Shown here one piece after another: positions 33,766 to 36,260 of a stretch of 36,260 nt of DNA (positions are counted from its first letter, which is position 1; each line of letters starts with the position of its first letter). The stretch covers positions 1 through 36,260 of the forward strand of contig NZ_JACCJZ010000009.1 in assembly GCF_013425765.1 (NCBI RefSeq), given 5' to 3'. The notes beneath the pieces are model-generated. The model was not told the DNA's origin. It worked only from the letters and a program-made list of their open reading frames with translations, and made no database searches. A program made the position numbers and the translations under genes. Source of the DNA: Luteimonas deserti (GTDB lineage: Bacteria > Pseudomonadota > Gammaproteobacteria > Xanthomonadales > Xanthomonadaceae).

Positions 33766-34320
33766 ATGAGGATCGACACACCGCCCCCGCCGCCCGGCCA
33801 CCTGCTGCCGTTGCGGGACGCGATCCCTGCTCCGGTCCGCGCGGGCGCCTCGAGCCCACGGCCCCGCATGCCGGCAGGCTGGTGGTCGGGTGCACTTCTG
33901 CTTCCTCTGTTTCTCGGCTGGGTCTTCGGCGCGCTGGGGAGTCTGCGCAATGGCCAGGCCGCGGATGCGCGTGCGAATGCGGAGACGCTGGCCTCGCAGA
34001 TCCGCAGCCGGCTTGGCGCGGACGCATTTGCCCGGGGCCCCATTTTGGTCACGCTCGTCGGCCATGCCTGTGCCTGCGCGCGGCCGGACGACGCGAGGCG
34101 CTGGACGGATGCCTTGCGCAGCACTGCCTTGCCGACCATCAGCCTCGATGCGCAGGACGCCGTCTTCTCGACCCTGATCTTCGATACGCACGGTGCCCTG
34201 CGCTTTGCCGGATCGCCGGCCGCATCCGGGTGCACCGGCGATCCCGTCCGCCTGCTGGCGTCGGTTCTCGCGCCCAGTGCCGCCCCCGTCGCCCCCTTCG
34301 TTTCCGCCTGCGTCTGCTGA
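33766..34320 (+). CDS. Membrane-anchored thioredoxin-like protein with CXC motif (function unknown)
   Basis: A 184-residue protein I do not recognise with certainty. A Pro-rich cytoplasmic N-terminus (about 1-37) precedes one membrane helix (about 39-60, WWSGALLLPLFLGWVFGALG) and a periplasmic domain. The domain has a strand ending in ILVTLVGHACACARP (C102, C104), a predicted beta strand STLIFDTHGALRFAGS, C156, and a C-terminal CVC (C182, C184). Strand-CXC-helix then beta-hairpin suggests a thioredoxin-like fold, similar to DUF6436-type proteins; this is inference. AGGGGA lies shortly before ATG 33766; ATG 33868 is an alternative. A FliA-type promoter precedes it and MCP4 starts 30 bp downstream, so they probably form an operon. 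Confidence 0.7.
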   Translation: MRIDTPPPPPGHLLPLRDAIPAPVRAGASSPRPRMPAGWWSGALLLPLFLGWVFGALGSLRNGQAADARANAETLASQIRSRLGADAFARGPILVTLVGHACACARPDDARRWTDALRSTALPTISLDAQDAVFSTLIFDTHGALRFAGSPAASGCTGDPVRLLASVLAPSAAPVAPFVSACVC

Positions 34321-34350
34321 CGCGCCGCTGCTCCTTCGAGGCACCTTGCC

Positions 34351-36260
34351 ATGATCACGACCCTGACCACCGCCCGCCGCGCCCCTGTGGGCTATGCGGC
34401 AGAACTGGCCATCCGCGCCGACCGGCTGTTTCTCATCGTCGGCGCGCTGCTGGCGTGCACGTCCGGTGTCGTCGCCTTGGCAAACGGCAGCTGGGCCCCG
34501 TTCTGGGCCATCAGCCTGCCGGCCTTCGCGCTGATGGCAGGCCACACCCTGCTGCTTCCAGGGACGCGGCTGACCCGCATCTGGGTCGCGCTGATGATGA
34601 TGACCATCATCGCCGTCACTATCCACCAGACGAAAGGCCTGGTGGAAATGCATTTCGGCATCTTCGTGGTGCTGGCGCTGCTGCTGTACTACCGCGACTG
34701 GACCCCGGTGCTAGCGGGTGCGGTCTACATCGCGGCGCATCACCTGCTGATGTTCTGGCTGCAGTCCAGCGGGCTGCCCTACTACGCCTTCGCGTCGGGC
34801 AGCGGCTTCGGGCTCGTCGTGCTGCATGCGGCGTTCGTGGTCGCGGAGACCGCACTCGTGTGCGTGATGGCCATCCAGTTGCGCCGCGAACTCGACGCGC
34901 TGGGGCATTCGCCACAGGCCCTCGCCGAGGTCGCGCGCGGGGTGGCCGACGGCCGTGCCGCGCCGCAGGCCCTGCGCGACCTGAAATTGCGGCCCGGCTC
35001 GCTCGCCGCGTCACTGGTGGCCATGGGCGACAGCGTGGTCGCACGCCTGGAAGCCGACCGCGAGCAGCTCGCCGAGAATCTGCGCATCCGCACTGCCTTA
35101 GACAGCGTGACCACGAATGTGATGATCGCCGACACCGCGCGCGACATCATCTACGTCAATCGCTCGCTGCTGGAGATTTTTTCTGCTGCAGAAGACGACA
35201 TCCGTCGAGACCTTCCTGGCTTTAATGCGTCGAGCATCATCGGCAGCAGTATCGACGGTTTCCATCGCGCCCCGGAGCACCAGGCCATGATGTTGGCAAA
35301 GTTGCGAGGCACGCATCGTGCGCAGATCAGCGTGGGGGGACGCACAATGCAGCTGATCGTTAATCCGATTGTCGACGCGGCTGGGGAATCAGCGGGATTT
35401 GTCGTGGAATGGGCGGACCGCACTGTCGAAGTGAGGCTCGAAGCTGAGGTGTCGCGGGTTATCAGCGCCGCCGCCGCGGGCGACCTCTCCGGTCGCATCC
35501 GCACCGACGACAAGTCCGGCTTCCTGCTCGCGCTGGCCGGCCAGCTCAACGGCCTGCTCGATGCGAACGCGGCGAGCCTCGACCAGGTCTCGGGTGTGCT
35601 GACCTCGCTCGCGGACGGCGACCTCACCGTGCGCATGGACGGCGACTTCCAGGGCGTGTTCGCGCAGATGCGTGACGACGCCAATGCCACCGTCGCCCAG
35701 CTCACCGGCATCGTCGGGCGCATCCAGGCGGCGTCGGGCGCCATCGGCACCGCGTCGTCGGAGATCGCAGCCGGCAACGACGACCTCTCGCGTCGGACCG
35801 AACAGCAGGCGGCGAATCTGGAAGAAACCGCCGCCTCGATGGAGGAACTGACCTCCACCGTGCGCCAGAACGCCGATCACGCCCGCCAGGCCAACCAGCT
35901 GGCGATCGGCGCGGCCTCGGTCGCGTCGCAGGGTGGTGACGTCGTCGGCCAGGTCGTGCAGACCATGAGCGACATCGAGCAGTCCTCGCGCAAGATCGCC
36001 GACATCATCTCGGTCATCGACGGGATCGCGTTCCAGACCAACATCCTCGCGCTCAACGCGGCGGTGGAGGCGGCGCGTGCCGGCGAGCAGGGGCGCGGCT
36101 TCGCGGTCGTGGCCAGCGAGGTGCGCACCCTGGCACAGCGCAGCGCGGCGGCGGCCAAGGAGATCAAACAGCTGATCGACGACTCGACCGGCAAGGTGGA
36201 GAGCGGCGCTGCGCTCGCCGCGCAGGCCGGCAAGACCATGGGCGAGATCGTGACCTCGGT
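34351..36260 (+). CDS. Methyl-accepting chemotaxis protein MCP4 (multi-pass N-terminus, PAS), 3' truncated by window
   Basis: The frame is open from ATG 34351 to the window end (636 codons). Unlike MCP1-3 it has no periplasmic bundle. The first 185 residues or so are a polytopic membrane domain of about six helices with conserved-looking segments [20 protein letters not shown] and [20 protein letters not shown]. This type is seen in other receptors and cyclases and has His residues at membrane edges. A linker leads to a cytoplasmic PAS domain (about 245-360: [20 protein letters not shown] through [10 protein letters not shown]), HAMP-like units and the signalling domain with an intact [20 protein letters not shown] tip. 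It ends mid-domain at the window edge. It is probably co-transcribed with the thioredoxin-like gene. Confidence 0.93.
   Translation, partial: MITTLTTARRAPVGYAAELAIRADRLFLIVGALLACTSGVVALANGSWAPFWAISLPAFALMAGHTLLLPGTRLTRIWVALMMMTIIAVTIHQTKGLVEMHFGIFVVLALLLYYRDWTPVLAGAVYIAAHHLLMFWLQSSGLPYYAFASGSGFGLVVLHAAFVVAETALVCVMAIQLRRELDALGHSPQALAEVARGVADGRAAPQALRDLKLRPGSLAASLVAMGDSVVARLEADREQLAENLRIRTALDSVTTNVMIADTARDIIYVNRSLLEIFSAAEDDIRRDLPGFNASSIIGSSIDGFHRAPEHQAMMLAKLRGTHRAQISVGGRTMQLIVNPIVDAAGESAGFVVEWADRTVEVRLEAEVSRVISAAAAGDLSGRIRTDDKSGFLLALAGQLNGLLDANAASLDQVSGVLTSLADGDLTVRMDGDFQGVFAQMRDDANATVAQLTGIVGRIQAASGAIGTASSEIAAGNDDLSRRTEQQAANLEETAASMEELTSTVRQNADHARQANQLAIGAASVASQGGDVVGQVVQTMSDIEQSSRKIADIISVIDGIAFQTNILALNAAVEAARAGEQGRGFAVVASEVRTLAQRSAAAAKEIKQLIDDSTGKVESGAALAAQAGKTMGEIVTS

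Noticed and set aside
1..36260. CRISPR arrays, insertion sequences, phage genes, tRNA or rRNA genes
   Set aside because: I looked for regularly spaced repeats, transposase or integrase motifs and RNA-gene signatures and found none; repeats present are within cheA1, the receptors and one spacer.

Overview
This window (very GC-rich, dense, almost every gene on the + strand) is the middle of a polar-flagellum and chemotaxis locus of a gammaproteobacterium. The order fliL-M-N-O-P-Q-R / flhB-flhA / flhF-flhG-fliA / cheY-cheZ-cheA / motC-motD-parC-parP matches Pseudomonas-type polar flagellates. The added STAS-cheY-cheA unit, the run of related receptors and the GC content suggest the Xanthomonadales (Lysobacter/Luteimonas/Xanthomonas relatives). 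The family assignment is inference; no rRNA or tRNA gene is present to confirm it.

Layout. 1-442: 3' end of fliK. 443-906: non-coding, ending in a sigma-54 type promoter. 907-5229: export-gate and switch operon fliLMNOPQR. 5283-8549: second sigma-54 type promoter, then flhB-flhA. 8550-8725: repeat-bearing spacer. 8726-14911: flhF-flhG-fliA-cheY-cheZ-cheA1, mostly start/stop-overlapped. 14943-18259: sigma-28 type promoter, then motC-motD-parC-parP. 18275-21068: sigma-28 type promoter, then STAS-cheY2-cheA2. 21169-36260: a receptor region of four methyl-accepting chemotaxis proteins (MCP1-4, the last cut by the window end), two porins, a periplasmic PBP-like protein, a YcgR-type c-di-GMP brake, CheW, an OB-fold-like lipoprotein and a thioredoxin-like membrane protein.

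How it fits together. FliA (sigma-28) is encoded at 11147-11911. I find eight sequences of the form T(C/A)AA-N15-G(C/T)CG(A/C)T, each with exactly 11 nt between 8-nt elements. They precede motC, the STAS gene, both porins, the PilZ gene, cheW, the OB-fold-like gene and the thioredoxin-like gene. No receptor has its own recognisable promoter. Each receptor gene instead lies downstream of an envelope-protein gene (porin plus PBP-like, OprP-like porin, OB-fold-like lipoprotein, or CXC thioredoxin-like protein) that has a sigma-28 type promoter. I read these as receptor plus envelope-partner modules in the flagellar regulon.

Most interesting points: (1) CheA1 has no visible P2 domain, but its linker carries three near-identical 17-residue copies of a motif resembling the CheY-binding N-terminus of FliM and C-terminus of CheZ in this same window; (2) the receptor/envelope-gene pairing under FliA, including phosphate-type porins; (3) mosaic, near-identical receptor signalling domains that suggest gene conversion, with MCP1 carrying an Arg-to-Cys change in the hairpin tip; (4) only MCP3 ends in a CheR/CheB-type tether pentapeptide, while cheR and cheB are absent from the window.
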